A DNA stretch of 64,000 nt from Lophius americanus (Eukaryota > Chordata > Actinopteri > Lophiiformes > Lophiidae): assembly GCA_037951165.1 (NCBI GenBank), contig JBBDHG010000043.1, positions 3,845,001 through 3,909,000 of the forward strand, given 5' to 3'. Position 1 is the first letter of the stretch; the number at the start of each line of letters is the position of its first letter. The notes under the pieces were generated by a model, which was not told the DNA's origin, ran no database searches, and saw only the letters and a program-made list of their open reading frames with translations. The translations under genes were made by a program, and so were the position numbers. Below, piece after piece: positions 44,266-56,900 of this stretch.

Positions 44266-46462
44266 TCAGCCCTACGTAGGCACTCACAAACTGCTCAGGG
44301 GGTCCACATTTAGCTGCAATAGCTTGTCGTCCACTTATGTATAACTATCCTGCTGACATCTGGAGAGCCTCAACGCTGACCGGCGTTCCCGTCACACCTA
44401 GTGAAATAAATGGAGCAGAGTGGTGGGAAAATCGTGAGGGAATGTAGGATTTCACCTGGGATTTATAATATCTAGGAAGTGGAAGCAGCCTGTCTATCTC
44501 TCCGGACGGAAAACTCAAACTTTGAACAGTATGGAAGGACTTCAGAATTTTGCCATTTCCATCAAACCTTTCTAACATTTTCCACTTTCAGTTCCAGTCC
44601 AGATCCGTCACTCCCTCCTGCTTCCTGTCTGTCTTTGGTGTCATTATCATCAGCGTCGAGATTTCAACTACGTGTCTGGACCAGGACAACTCTACGGGAG
44701 CTGCTCTGGAGCTCTAAACAGTGGAGTCGTGGTCATATGGTGTCGGCACTAAGTACAGCCACGATGCATGAAGGAAGGAGGTGAGCCACTCTTGCATAGG
44801 CTTGTCGGCATTAGTACCATTTGACTTTTTAGATACCCTTCTGTAAGGAACTTAAAATGGAAAATTGTCAATATTTTAAAATGCTGGTTTACATTTGTGC
44901 GCGTGATGATCTGTGTTTGTGGCGCGGGTCGGAAGCCGTCACGTCGTTGACCGTGTAGCGGGAGCGGCATGTGCTGTCTCCAAGTTTGAAAGAAACTGCT
45001 GTTAGAACTTTTCACTATGTTAATTTATTATATGAAGTTTTGCTTGGTGGGCTATCTGGCTAACAATTGTTATTTAGTGTCTGAGTTCACAAACGTACTT
45101 CTTTTGTTAATTTTCGATTATTATTAGTAGTAGTAGTAGTATTATATCTTTAACATTCTTCAATGATTATTATTTATAATTATTTAATTCATTTTTCTTT
45201 TCAAAACAAGTATAGATATAAACTTTTTATACATTTTCAATTTAGCTTTGTCGTAGTTGGCGTACGAGGGCGTAGGGTTTAAATGTATTTTCTTTATTAA
45301 ACAATGTTTATTATTTGATTGGATTTGGTTTGGAAATATTCTATGTTCTAACAAAAAGTGTTAATAAACACAGTTTAAAAAAAGAAAATCATTCTGTTTG
45401 TGGTAACTCATTTTATCATTTTTACTATAAATGGCTGTAAGAACTCCGGTTATCGTGGCCCGTTTGGGAACCAGTGTCCGGGCTTCAATAGGATTAGAGC
45501 AGAAATAGAAAAGTGATATATTTAGTCATATTGTGGTGAAAACACGGGGGTGTTGAGGATTCGGAGCGCACACATGGATACGAGTTACGCTGCAGGAGAG
45601 GCTTGATAAGCTTTTGGGTTTGAGTGTCAAATGGAGTTTTTGGCCGGGGAACAACGTAACATTTACAAGCGGCGATATCAAATCATGCCCAGAAGTCATA
45701 ATAACGAAACGGCGTAAAAAGGATTACACAAAATTCTGGCACTCCTTCTAATAAAAAGGATCTGTGTCAGGAGTTTGGATGTTCCCACAGCAATGAACGC
45801 ACCACAGCACAGAAACAAATGTCAGCCGCCACACAATCCCGCCGCAGCCTACAGCAAACGTCTGCAATCAAATAAAGGAGCAAAGGCGTGAAGAAAACCC
45901 TGTTAGGGTTCTTGAACATCATTACAGAAGAAGCAGAGGATCCTGCCACCTCTAGTCCTTCATTACCAGCACCGTCTGAGGAGAGTCTGTTACGCAAATA
46001 TTTAATCTATTTTAACCAAGTCTTCCTGGGAGAGCTCAGGTTTTATTTATTTATCTTTACAGCCACATTTAGAATCCATGAAAATTGAGTTTCTCAAGAC
46101 CGGACTGCAGGATAGACCGGTGAACATGCGTTAATAACACTCGGCTAAATAATATTTAAAGGCAGTCAATATTTATATGAAATATTTTCCTCTCAAGTGT
46201 GAAGATTTGCTGCTTTTATTAGTTTTTATATGTATGTAAATCCATAGCCTTTGGATAGGAGGTCAGACAATAACGAAATAAAACGCTTTTGTTTCTGGAA
46301 CGTTATGGCGGGCATTTACATGTTATTTAGAAAATAAATGATTCTAAAGTATTGAAAATAATAACCAGGAAAATAAAATAAAAAATAAAATAGCGATCAT
46401 CAGCTGGTCGTATAAAGGGGAAATTATTTTAGAAATTATGTGTGTCTTCATGTGTCTGTAAG
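44266..46462. other. AT-rich unique stretch, no gene supported
   Basis: Short (TAG)n run at 45124-45141. Open frames at 44479-44784, 44749-45015 and 45767-45997 have no recognised domain. 45000-45420 is very AT-rich. Confidence 0.35.
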
Positions 46463-46644
46463 CATTCATTCATTCATTCATTCATTCATTCATTCATTCA
46501 TTCCTTCATTCATTCATTCATTCATTCATTCATTCATTCATTCATTCATTCATTCCTTCCTTCCTTCATTCCTTCATTCATTCATTCCTTCATTCATTCA
46601 TTCATTCCTTCATTCATTCATTCATTCATTCATTCATTCATTCA
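46463..46644. repeat. (ATTC)n microsatellite expanded from a LINE tail
   Basis: About 180 bp of ATTC with CCTT variants. It abuts the 3' end of the RTE fragment that follows, whose tail on the minus strand would read GAATGAAT. It is therefore the expanded 3' tail of that LINE rather than an independent repeat. Frames of SFIHSFIH type are artefacts. Confidence 0.9.
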
Positions 46645-47045
46645 GTTTCTTCTGCTTATCCAGGGTCGGGTCGCAGGGGCAGCAGGCTACGAAGGGCATT
46701 CAAGAATCCAACTCCCCAGCAACACTCTCCAGCTCATCCTGGAGGTTTCCCAAGTTGTTCCAAGGCTGGATGATATGTATAATCCCTCCACTAAATGCTG
46801 CATAAATCCCAGTTGGACATGCCTGCAAACCTCCAAAGGAAGGCGTAGTGCAGACATCCTGACCCGATGCTCCGAACTCTTAAACTGTTTCCTTTTGAAA
46901 TGAAGGATGAGCGGTCCACTGTGAGCTCTCGCCAGATGTCTGAGCTCCTCACCTTATCTTTGAGGCTGAGCTCAGCCACTCTTAAAAGGAAGCTTATTTC
47001 TTTCGATTGTATCCTTGACCTCATTCATTTGGGTTCTTGTATTTA
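46645..47045 (-). pseudogene. RTE/Rex3-like LINE 3' end
   Basis: On the minus strand the sequence ends TGCGACCCGACCCTGGATAA then GCAGAAGAAACTG, the classical 3' terminus of the fish RTE family also present at 14325-14695. Upstream on that strand are GAAATAAGCTTCCTTTTAAG, then AGTGGCTGAGCTCAGCCTC and AAGATAAGGTGAGGAGCTCA (about 47000-46945), in the family order. Small deletions and frameshifts break the coding region. 5' truncated near 47045. Confidence 0.8.
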
Positions 47046-48949
47046 GTGAGTGTTGGATGATGGACAGACTGGTAAAAGGGAGATGGTAAGTAGTGTGTAT
47101 GTTAAAGAAACCATAGTCATGTGATCCTTCTAATGTACCCACTTAAATCTACATTAGAATGCTGTAGGCATTAGAGATGTCTCCTCACGTCGCTCTTGAG
47201 TTGAACACACCAAGACTTGAGACTTGAGAGCTGACTTGCACTTAGGAAATAATGATTATTGACCCTTTAGCACTCTCTTTTTATTCTGGGTCAAAGGGAT
47301 CCACGTGACCCGACCTCCATCTCTCTTGGGGTCAGACAGGAAGGTTTTAACTGTCAACCCGTTTACACAGTTTGGGGCCTTTGTGCATATATTGTGACAT
47401 GCAGTTCTGTATTAAAGCAATGACCGCAGTGGTGGTAGTAACAGAGTTGAATCAGATATCTGTATAAATGCTCCTGGTCTGTGACTTTTTGGTAAAATAT
47501 CGTGTGTGATCCACAACAATAAGGCTTAAAAGCAGCCGATAGCAGTTAGCAAGTAACTCAAAGCAAAACAAAATCAATTAAAAATGTTTTCAGGTTGGGG
47601 AGACGATGTGGGTTCTAAGAGCGCCTCACGCAGACGAGGTAATCACGTAACAATGAAGGTAAATATAGTTTTTCCAGTGATAATCCAGTATTCGAAAGTC
47701 GAGCTTGATGCAAATGTAAGACTTGGCAGCCATGTAACTGTCCGCGTGCAACTGTGGCTTACAATTTCAGAAAACATAATGCGGCGGATTCGTTCGGAAG
47801 TTGTTTAGTTCAGCGAACAGTGTGTTAGCTCTGTGTAAGAAAGGCTGGCTCTGATTGGCTCTTACAGTTGTATATAAGAAGTAGTATTTATGTATTGAGA
47901 TGAGAAGCTACGGGAATAGAAAATCTGCAGTATTTGACACCTTTAGAATGGAACCCCAAAATGTCCATTTTGCCCTGCTCCAACTAGTGATAGCAGACAG
48001 TTGTTGAAGGTTTTCAGCGATTCTGACAAACACTGTGTCGAAAATAGGCATTTTCCAAACACGGAGGTTTCCCAAGAAGTTAGGGACTGAAGTGGCGTCA
48101 TGGTTCTGTGTGTATTTACCGGCTCTATCGACACGTGTTTCTCCTGCCGCAAGTGATTTAACCTTTAGATGTGTTTCGCAGCCCATCTGCTGCCAGACGG
48201 GAACAGAGTCACCTTGTCTTAAGCAGAATTGAAGTGCTTGTTGGGAGAGCAGGGTGAAGTATATGGCAGTGAATCAGAAACCTCGACCATGATGTGCTAT
48301 TATCACTCTCCCTAGTGTCACCTATTTCATTTCCACCTTACCAATGACCTTCATTGAACAATGGATCCTTCTGACTTAAAGGTTCTTCTGTCCTTTCGGC
48401 TTGGGTGATGGACACCCTACCTGTCCTCTCTCAAACAGCAAGAGCGAGGCAGATGTCTTTGCCTGGGGTGGGGACCCATGCCGCCACAGATAAGGAGAGA
48501 AACCATCACAATCTGCCTCGTCTTCTCCGGAACAGCCTCTTCAATTATTCATATCGTTGAATAATGTCGTTGCTGTTCTTTATCTGTGCTTTTCCTGACC
48601 GGTGAATTTTGTCTGAAGGTTGAGTAATGGCCGAGCCGATGGTGGTGACAGGAGTTCAATACACAGTCTTTGTTGTTGTTGTTGGACGTTTAGCCTGAAT
48701 GATGCCCCAATTTAGGGCAACAATGAAGACGAGGAGCTGGGTGCTTTTTCATGCAATGTAGTCGACATGCAAGGTGAGATGGCAACACATCAAGTTCCCA
48801 GTCACTCCAGACTAGAAGGCACCCAGAGGCACCGCCAAAATCCCCATCACTAAAACTTCAATGATTGGAAAATAGTTTCCAGGCAATGGATGAATTATTA
48901 TGACCTGAAGTTGTTGTGACCTCGGGGTGCCTCTTGAAGGTGACATATT
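47046..48949. other. Mostly unique stretch with one diverged repeat motif
   Basis: 47407-47475 (TTCTGTATTAAAGC, then GTGGTGGTAGTAACAGAG and TTGAATCAGATATCTGTATAAA) is a relative of the duplicated segment at 49220 and 49757. A diverged relative of the 53-bp tandem unit lies near 47540. Frames at 47584-47808 and 47908-48186 resemble nothing known. Confidence 0.4.
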
Positions 48950-49930
48950 ATTAACTTCTGGGTCTTTTCTGCGTTGGTTTGCTCATGTTAATTTAATTTT
49001 TATTATGTTTTGCAGCCTACAGCCCTCCCACAAACATTTTCCACTCATGCACACCTTACATCTTTGTAACCCAGCACTCCACCAGAACCAGTCCCCCATG
49101 GAACTCTCACTTAAAGTTAATTATGTGTCAACTTTAGTCCAATTTCCATAGGTTAAACGATTAAATGAGGGTCTGGTGAGCCATTGTTCCGTCCAACCAA
49201 TGTGTAACCATGAAATGGAGTCTCTGTTCTGCCTGTGTGACAACAGTGGAGGTAGTACCGGAGCAGAATCAGACAACTATATAAATCAAAGGTGTAAAGC
49301 CGGGCCTGGGGACAGCCCTCAACTGAAAGGGTTCAAAGAAGCTAGTACCTTTTTTCAATAGAAGCTGTCAGAGAAGTCAGAGATGAAGAAAAATACATGA
49401 AATTATCTTCCACTTGAGGGAACAACAGGAGATCCGGGAGTTAAACAATCCTCTAGATGAGATCAACCACCATGAATCAGTGGAGGTAAATGTTTGTTTG
49501 TTTGCTCCATAATCTCCACGCATGCACACTATACATCATTGGCCATTCACCTCCATACTGCAAACACTTAGATTAATTAAGTTCTTTCTATTGTTAATCG
49601 TCTTTTGTCTTTTGTTGTTGGGGCCACCGCTGCCAAATCATAAATACAGATTTTTTTTCCTTCCATTGCAATTAGAGAGTGATTATTTATTTTATTTGCA
49701 CAACCATTCAATCTCTCGTTGTTCCATCAATCCGTTGTGTCTAAATACAAAGGAGTCTGTGTTCTGCTACTGTGACAATAGAGGAGGTAGTAACAAAGCA
49801 GAATCAGACGTTTGTATAAAGGCAAAATGTAAAGGCAGGGGAAGAGGCGCCCCACCCACATCAGTTTCCATATTCTCCACTCATGCACATCGTTCATCAC
49901 TGACTTTAGCGACTCCTCAGCAAATTTTAA
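48950..49930. repeat. Diverged tandem duplication
   Basis: Two phrases recur. TTTTCCACTCATGCACACC (about 49037), TCTCCACGCATGCACACTA (about 49513) and TTCTCCACTCATGCACATC (about 49874) form one set. GGAGTCTCTGTTCTGCCTGTG (49217) and GGAGTCTGTGTTCTGCTACTG (49753), each followed by GACAA.AG.GGAGGTAGTA and GCAGAATCAGAC, form the other. Over 41 codons the second pair aligns without gaps at about 72 percent identity, but differences fall evenly on all three codon positions. That argues against coding. Confidence 0.6.
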
Positions 49931-50380
49931 ATACTTGAATTAATTTGGATTAATAAAAAGTCATTGTGTAACACAATCTACGACAGGATTTTTCCAAACT
50001 TTTTCAGCCATTACAGTTAAAAAGCAATACCTTCTTTTATATGCTAAATTGTTCAACCTTGGATATGCTCTGTTTTTTCAGTTTCATCTTCACTGAAACC
50101 AAAATGTGCCTCAATGACGGACGCAGCATTCCTGTTGATTGTCAACAATTGGCAACAAAGACACTGTTAAAAAGACACACCGCACAACAACTGAATGGTT
50201 GTATTTTGTATTATTACAAGATGTGCTGGAAAAAAAAACCCATCTCTCAGTTTGTTGAAGATATCCATAGATACTTCATTCATCCCTTTGGTGAAATTGA
50301 TTATATGACATTATTCAAAAGTTCTGCCACACTCATCACTCCGAACTAAAAAGAAAATATATATTAAAAAAAATCCCCTT
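49931..50380. other. Unique stretch with an unassigned 102-residue frame
   Basis: The plus-strand frame at 50041-50349 is the longest one here not explained by a repeat, with normal amino-acid composition and several cysteines. I do not recognise it. It lacks a clear splice acceptor/donor or upstream promoter, and AT-rich DNA can give such a length by chance. Confidence 0.25.
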
Positions 50381-50702
50381 AAGGTGTGTTCTGGTACCTG
50401 TGCGATGGACCGACATGGGTTCGCTCCCCATCAACGAACCCTTGGGCAACCATGACCCTGTCGATGGCTCACCAGTTGTGCTTCCTTCAACCACTTTGGA
50501 ATATTTTCTAGCTCACATTTGGCTCTTGATGCCCTCAGACCCTTTTGCTGCTTCTAAAATATCAACTTCGGAACAACATATGTACTCGCTGCCCTCCCCG
50601 CCCACCCACTGAATGGTGTCACCGGTTTCACTGCAACTAGGTAATCACCCCTATTCCGAATTCACCTGTCGGGGGTTTTAATGTTATGGCTGAATAGTGT
50701 AT
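50381..50702 (-). mobile_element. Tc1-like transposon remnant (Tc1-a, copy 4)
   Basis: GTGTGTTCTGGTACCTG joined to GATGGACCGACATGGGTTCG, then AACCATGACCCTGTCGATGG and TGCTTCCTTCAACCACTTTGG, is the N-terminal coding part of the Tc1-a transposase (minus strand). After a deletion come CTGCTTCTAAAATATCAACTTC, CGCCCACCCACTGAATGGTG and the right inverted repeat ATTCACCTGTCGGGGGTTTT, then AATGTTATGGCTGA (50660-50693). The left end and catalytic region are absent. Confidence 0.75.
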
Positions 50703-52405
50703 ACACCCACAATAAAGTACGCCAGGCGGATAAAAGGTGATCCAGAATCCATGTCCTTACCCGCAGCTGCCTCAGAAGTGCAACCAAACTCTGTGGCTTT
50801 GAAGCTGGTTGTTTTTGTTTCCAGCAGCAGGCAGCTGTTAGCAGCTGTTAGCAGCTCCAGCTCCAATCAGACGGCTGTGCTCCACCGAACGTCAGCCAGG
50901 CCTCGAGCTGCAGGAGAAGCACACACACCTAAAAGCAGCGGGATGGCTATCCAACAGGTGGACCTGCGCGTGAATCCAAGCCAGTGAATAATACTGAATA
51001 TTTAGCCAACTGTTTGCTAAATCGTGAGCCGTAACAACTTAATGAGGTCGAGTTCTGCCCCGAAACAGATCCAGATGACTTTAGGATGACTGGATGATAC
51101 ATCCTTTTCCTGGCGCTCGTCTGAGTGAGCTCGGATTCCAGCAGCGGGCCGCTCTTCCCGAACATATCTCCCGGCCTCGTCACGAGATGTTCCGCGCCAG
51201 ACTGAACATGATCCCTCCAGTTCGCCCCAGAGTCCCGCTCGGAGAGTCTCTGGGAAGAGGAATCATCAAATACCTCAAATGACCCGGTCCATTCTGAAGA
51301 AGAAGTCATTCTGACATCATTTCTGCAAATTCTAGGAGTAATCTCTTTTTTTTCATCCGGGAACATAGCTCACCTGGAACGAATCTCTGAGGATTACCAG
51401 CGAGGCTGTCAGTATTGCATGTTGGCAGCCACTGTTGACTCCTCTAATGTTCCCACAAGATTAACCCTCTAATGTCCTGCTCAACTGGTTGGTTGGTCAA
51501 ATTTTGAGTCAAATGTAACTGAGCCTGTTTGTGATATGGCCCAGTGGCTGCATGTACATGCGAAAGAGTAAGGGCCCAAGTATAGAGTATATTCGATAAG
51601 TAGTATTTTATTCTTCTCATATTAATGCATGTGAGGACTGACTGAACAGAATTATGCAACTTGTAACAAACAAACAAAAGTCTTATGGTTCCAATCGTTT
51701 TTTTAAAAACAAGCCTTACCCAAAGGTTTTGCTAATCAAATTATAAATTGACTATTTTCCATGAAATACCAAATGTTTCTATTAAATAATTTAATAAATC
51801 AGTTGTTTTTTTTAACATTTAAAAACATGGTTGACCAAACGATTTGTCCTTTCATGGTAAATTATTAGTGTCTGAGATACTAAATTAATGAATGCCCCAA
51901 ATAAATAAAAAATAACCTTCATTTTTTTGGTTTGTTTGTTTGTTTGTTTTTTGTTGTTTTTTGAGGACATTCAAGGTTTAAAGAGTCCTTGTGAAAAAAT
52001 TGTATTACATTTTCAACTTTCGTTTATTCTGTCTGTTCTGAATAAAAGACATTTTAGAGTTGGGTGCTATGAGGTGTAGTGTAAGTTGAATGGGTGCCAT
52101 TGTTGAGAAAATGTTGAGAAATGTTGGTATTTAATGAAGTTATGAGTGTTTTGTGAGATTATATCAGATTTCTTCCCCCATAATTATGACATAATTTTTG
52201 CTGCTAGTACAATAATCTGGAATCCAAGATAAATATCTCATAATTATAATTAGTCCACAGCTGAATGAACATTATTACCAACCCATTTAAATCCAGTGAA
52301 GAGATGAGAATTCAATGATTTCTAAAGTTCTGAAGTCGCACTATCACCCAAAAATGAGAGCCATCCTTCAACGAGACAGGATGTGAAAGTCCTGGCTCTC
52401 CTCTT
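50703..52405. other. Mostly unique stretch, no gene supported
   Basis: 51094-51366 has open frames on both strands without recognised domains. 51530-51590 (TGGCCCAGTGGCTGCATGTA, then AAGAGTAAGGGCCCAAG) weakly resembles a reverse-strand LINE reverse-transcriptase scrap. (TTTG)n lies at 51928-51952. A-T runs are common from 51680 to 52260. Confidence 0.35.
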
Positions 52406-52432
52406 CCCCCCCCCCCCCCCCCCCCCCCCCCC
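52406..52432. repeat. 27-base C run
   Basis: Uninterrupted C homopolymer. Its complement gives the poly-Gly stretch of the 52322-52585 frame, which is therefore not a gene. Confidence 0.95.
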
Positions 52433-53239
52433 GTTCAGAGGGAATGTTGACATGAAGGAGCTACGTCTGTGCTTCGTGAAATACGGCCCATTCCCATGTG
52501 TCGGCCCACCACACGCCCCGACGCACACATAAACAAGTAATCGTTTTGCAGGAATGGATGCGTGATTACGCACCATCAGAAACAAGATCCATTATTCTTA
52601 CAAAGCCTTCATGATCCACTTCCATAGTTTCCAGGTTTATCATGGAAACTTGTTGAAGCACAGATACAATTAGAAAGTAAACAGATTTAATTAAGGTACA
52701 AACATGGCTAAAATAAATCTTCTGCATAAGCGAGGGATAGCAATCAGGCAACAAACAAACGGGCGACATGAGTCACAGCACAATGATTTAATTTCAGGAG
52801 GACAAAAAACAATCAAAGACTTGACGACTTCCCAGAGGCCGCGGCGAGTATCCATTAGTTTCAGTAGATTCTCCTCGGATACTGGCAATGCCCCGAGACG
52901 GAGAGAGTGAGGCAGAGACCCTGCGATTCCATCTTGGGCCTCGTGACTAATCTCTGACAATGATCTGTTCTTTATAAGGATTACATAATGTGCCATCATT
53001 AGTCATGTTCCATGAGCCATATGTTGAGCTAATCGACGATAATGGCAACAATCAGGGCGAAGTGGAAAAGCGGTGGAAAGTAGCACACCAACCAGAGCAG
53101 ATGGTTTTATTTTGCCTCCAATGTTGGCATTTTTCTCCTCTGCAGAAGATCCGCTTGACGTTCTCCGTCCGTCCTTTGTTCATTTGATAGGGACAATTAT
53201 AGCACCTCTAGCTGAATCCAGGATTTTCATCCAGCATGT
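52433..53239. other. Unique stretch, no gene supported
   Basis: Overlapping antisense frames (52566-52999) with no recognised domain. The zone 52540-53220 has balanced composition and no repeats, so it is a candidate for conserved non-coding DNA by inference. Confidence 0.3.
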
Positions 53240-53255
53240 CCCCCCCCCCCCCCCC
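53240..53255. repeat. 16-base C run
   Basis: Uninterrupted C homopolymer, the second within 850 bp. Confidence 0.95.
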
Positions 53256-53639
53256 TCATTGTGTGTAATCTCCAGAAGCGACTAGAATACCACATATTAG
53301 TTCACATGCCAGAGCAATCCTGCCAGTCCGTTTCAATTTCAGGTCTTTGCCACACCTCTCCACAAGGTTTTGTATAAGCTGGTTCTGTAGATTTTGTGTT
53401 ATTTGGGAAAATGTCAGAAACTGCCATAAAATTATTCAATTATAAAGTGGAAAATAATCCCTTATTTGTCTCTTTATCCAAAATCTGCACCAAAGTGTAA
53501 GGTGTGTTTTTCGGGCGGATTCTCATTCCATCATGTTGAAACCCGCTCTGTAGTTTGTGTTGTCCCGATAACATATAAACACACCCAGCAACCAACATCG
53601 CATGGACATGGATGAAAATAAATCCTCATTTAATACAGC
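53256..53639. other. Unique stretch, no feature seen
   Basis: AT-rich. Nothing recognised. Confidence 0.35.
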
Positions 53640-53912
53640 TCTTAAATGCAAGAAAGATCCCTTTTAAATGTCCTTTTTCAGCATGGATGTCTGACCTTTA
53701 ATGCTTTTAAATTATTTTTTAGGTCAATTACTTGCTCTTAATATGAGACTTTTTATTCCTTTGTAATCCGTTTAATCTATCGATTTTATTCAGCGCGTTA
53801 ATCTTTGTATATATCTATCTATATCTTGTATTGTTTGTCTGTGTTTTGTGCATACGCTGCTGTAATCAATGGCCCCCAGTGGGATTAAGGAAGTTGTTTG
53901 AACTTGAAGAGA
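53640..53912 (+). mobile_element. LINE 3' UTR remnant
   Basis: GTCTGTGTTTTGTGCATACG, then CTGCTGTAATCAATGGCCCC and CAGTGGGATTAAGGAAGTTG, then TTTGAACTTGAAGAG, follows the layout of the non-coding 3' end of a fish LINE, the phrase around cccagtgggattaataaag. The left limit is a guess; no coding part remains. Confidence 0.5.
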
Positions 53913-56900
53913 AGAGCCCCAGCAGTAACGATGCCATGATATATTGATGGAAATTAAAATAATTGCAGGGAATACACACCGTATATATGTACAATATATA
54001 TCCTATGCATTGTATTATATGTATTTTTTGAAGGTATTGACTTTATTGACCTGTACTGTGTTGTGATAATAACAGACCTCCCGGCTGAGGACATTTCTAC
54101 CCTTGCTAGCTAGCTAGCTAGCTCCTGGAGCTTCATTCACTTGGTCAATAACTTTAACTTTGACTGTTTAATGAAATGCAAAAACATTAAAACCAGAATG
54201 AAAGGAGGTGTAAAGTCTGCAGCTTATGGCCGAACTACATGTAAAGATGGTAAGAGGACTGTAGCGACTGACTAATGCCAGCATGTTCCAGGTTAGCAAG
54301 CTTGTTAGCCATCATCTCACCAGTTATAGTTCAGTCAGAAGCAACAATAAGTTGAAATCATTATTTATTACAATAGATGGTATGACATAATTAGTTTGTC
54401 TGAATGGAAACTAGAGTGTTCTCCCAGCAGCAAGAAAACACAGTACCTAACCCATTCTGCGATCAAACGCTGGTGGTGGTGGCTGATGGCACTGCTGAGT
54501 CTGATGACAAAATTATATGGCAAGAGACTCTGCAAAGGCTGGGTGGTGATGTGAAGTGCTCATAAAAGCAGAATAAAAGAACAAGATATACAGAGAGAAT
54601 CTTATTTAGACAGACAGCGGCGAGACGAGCTGAATGATGAAGATCGGTCACTGCTCTGCTGTGTCGATCGGACCAACGCACGACAAGGGCAGCTGGAAAA
54701 AAGAAAAGTGTGTCAGGTGGACAAATTGAAACACCTCTGTGAACCTGGACTGTATGAACAGTATTTGTAGTAATATTAGCAATACTGCTAGCATTACTTT
54801 TGAGTATTGACAATTGCCATGTTGCAACGGTTACATTTTGAGCGCATTGATTTCCCATTCCATCTCAGGAGATTTTGTTTCCCTTGATTTTCGCAAAAAA
54901 TCACTTTGTGACTTGTCAGTGAAACAGAAAAGCAGCCGACAGTGACTGAACTCCATCCCTTCCGAGCGCCAGCCAGAGTCTTCCTGACTGAACGTTAGCG
55001 CCAGCGTCATTAGTCAGCAACTAGCCAGCTAATAAGCATCTCGAACAGATTGATGTTCCATGTCGCCCACTCACTGGAGGACATCAGTTGTTGTTAGTCG
55101 TAGTGAGTTTGCAAACCATCGACTGGCGGTGGAAAATCAATGGGCCATTCTCATTTCAGGAACAGGGAGGTGCTTTTACTCCATTTGTATGTCTTATGAT
55201 GTTCTGTCTGCTCCAGAAGTTGCTATCTCCACTACTTGTGACCATCTTGCACATATGATCTTAGGAAATATCTCATATCCATTTTTATTACATTATGTAT
55301 CGAGCGGAAGACGGCCAGAGATGGAAGCAGATGAGACGCCCTGCTGGCATCCCGACAAACATTAGCCGCTGTTACATGCAAACTTTTCTTCACTAGGAGT
55401 GAAATCGTTCAGATTGGAGATTTCGGGTCAACCGTTAACACGAGACGTGATCTAATACGGTCTGCTGTTATGCATGGACGCATTTAATCAGAACAGCTGT
55501 GTGACACGCTCTCTGCTGATCTCTGACGCTCTGCTGGCTGCTGTTTCCACTGGTATCTGCGTTTTGTAGCGAGCTGTCATGTCCGCCGCTGCTGAAGAAC
55601 GTAATTGGAAAAAGAAATCTTGAAACCATAAAAACTGACTGGGTCCACATGAAGACTGAAAACCAATGGATTCAGTTTGGCTAATGGTAGCTAATGCTAT
55701 GTTAGCAAGGCTTTGTTGTTGTTTTGGGATTTTTCTCAGAAGTGAGTATAGGACCAAAAACTGTAATGGTGAGTTTTATTAAGAGGACTTTAGCTGAAGG
55801 ACTATCAAAGACAAGAAGTAGCCATGTGAGCTACAGAGGGAGGTTTAAGATATATTTAACACCCAGTGTAAAAAAAAACAAGGCGAGGTTCCCAGACAGA
55901 TGGAGGCCGTCTCACGCAAACATGATAATTACTGAAACATTTGGTCAATTACACTTTGGCAATGCTTCAGATTACACCAGGTCAAAGGTTATGGTGGAAA
56001 CACAATATAACTCATAACTCATATGATTAGAATCTCTCATAACATTTGAAGTCAACTCAACAGAAACGCAAACATTAGCTTCAACGTCGTCAGAAGTAAG
56101 TAAAAGACCATTCCGTCACACGCACCTCATCCGGTCCACTTTTTGTGGTTTGTGGGATTAAACCTTGTGAATCTCCAAAAGCTCCGGGTGGTTTTTCATT
56201 TGTTCAAGGCTTCAGTCAATCCCACGTTCATTCATTTTTCTTGGAGTTGTTTGTAGGGATCACTATTTCTCACTTTCTCCGTAGTCCAGGCCTAAAATAA
56301 TGTTAAATTCATTGACAGTTTGTATTTAAAAAAAGAGAATATTTACTGTGGTTCAATTCTGCTTGTTTAATACTAACCCTCTACAACAAAATGTATATTT
56401 CTATTAATTTGAGTGTTATTTTATTCTAAATACACGGAGCATTTATATCATGATTGGCATTTCAAACAGATTTTAATGAGAATTTCAAGGTCCATGTCAA
56501 ACCCAGCTCTTGAATCCCAACATCCACTGCAGCACTTGAACCAGCATACCTACTAAATTTGAAGGGATATTTATTTTTTCTATTCGGTATGTCCTCCAAA
56601 AGAATGATGATGGAACTTTCACGTGCTTAATGATGGCACAAGGTTTGTCCATGTTTAACTACCTATTGTGATGGATATGGAGTTTTATCACAATGTGCTT
56701 TTACTTAGGATGACCGCCGTTGCAAGTTAGCCAGGCGGATCCGCGCGCAGACAGAAAGCAGAGTCACAACAGAGCAGTTCTGTGATTTAATCATCAATAG
56801 TCCATTACAAGCGGGGGTAAGAAGCACAGAGAGAAAAAACAATCCAAACGAGCGAAAACGTCTCAGACGAGAGCCGAGAGCTAAATCCAAACACCCAGGC

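Noticed and set aside
46440..46903. Frames of 121 and 153 residues with SFIHSFIH repeats
   Set aside because: They come from the ATTC microsatellite and the antisense of an RTE LINE tail.
49176..49938. Two cysteine-rich peptides (FCLCDNSGGS and FCYCDNRGGS) aligned without gaps, suggesting duplicated exons
   Set aside because: Counting differences over 41 codons gives about 12, 13 and 10 changes at positions 1, 2 and 3. Real coding duplicates should favour position 3; a third relative at 47407 is frameshifted.
50041..50349. 102-residue frame of normal composition
   Set aside because: No recognised family, no splice or promoter context, and a length reachable by chance; kept only as a note.
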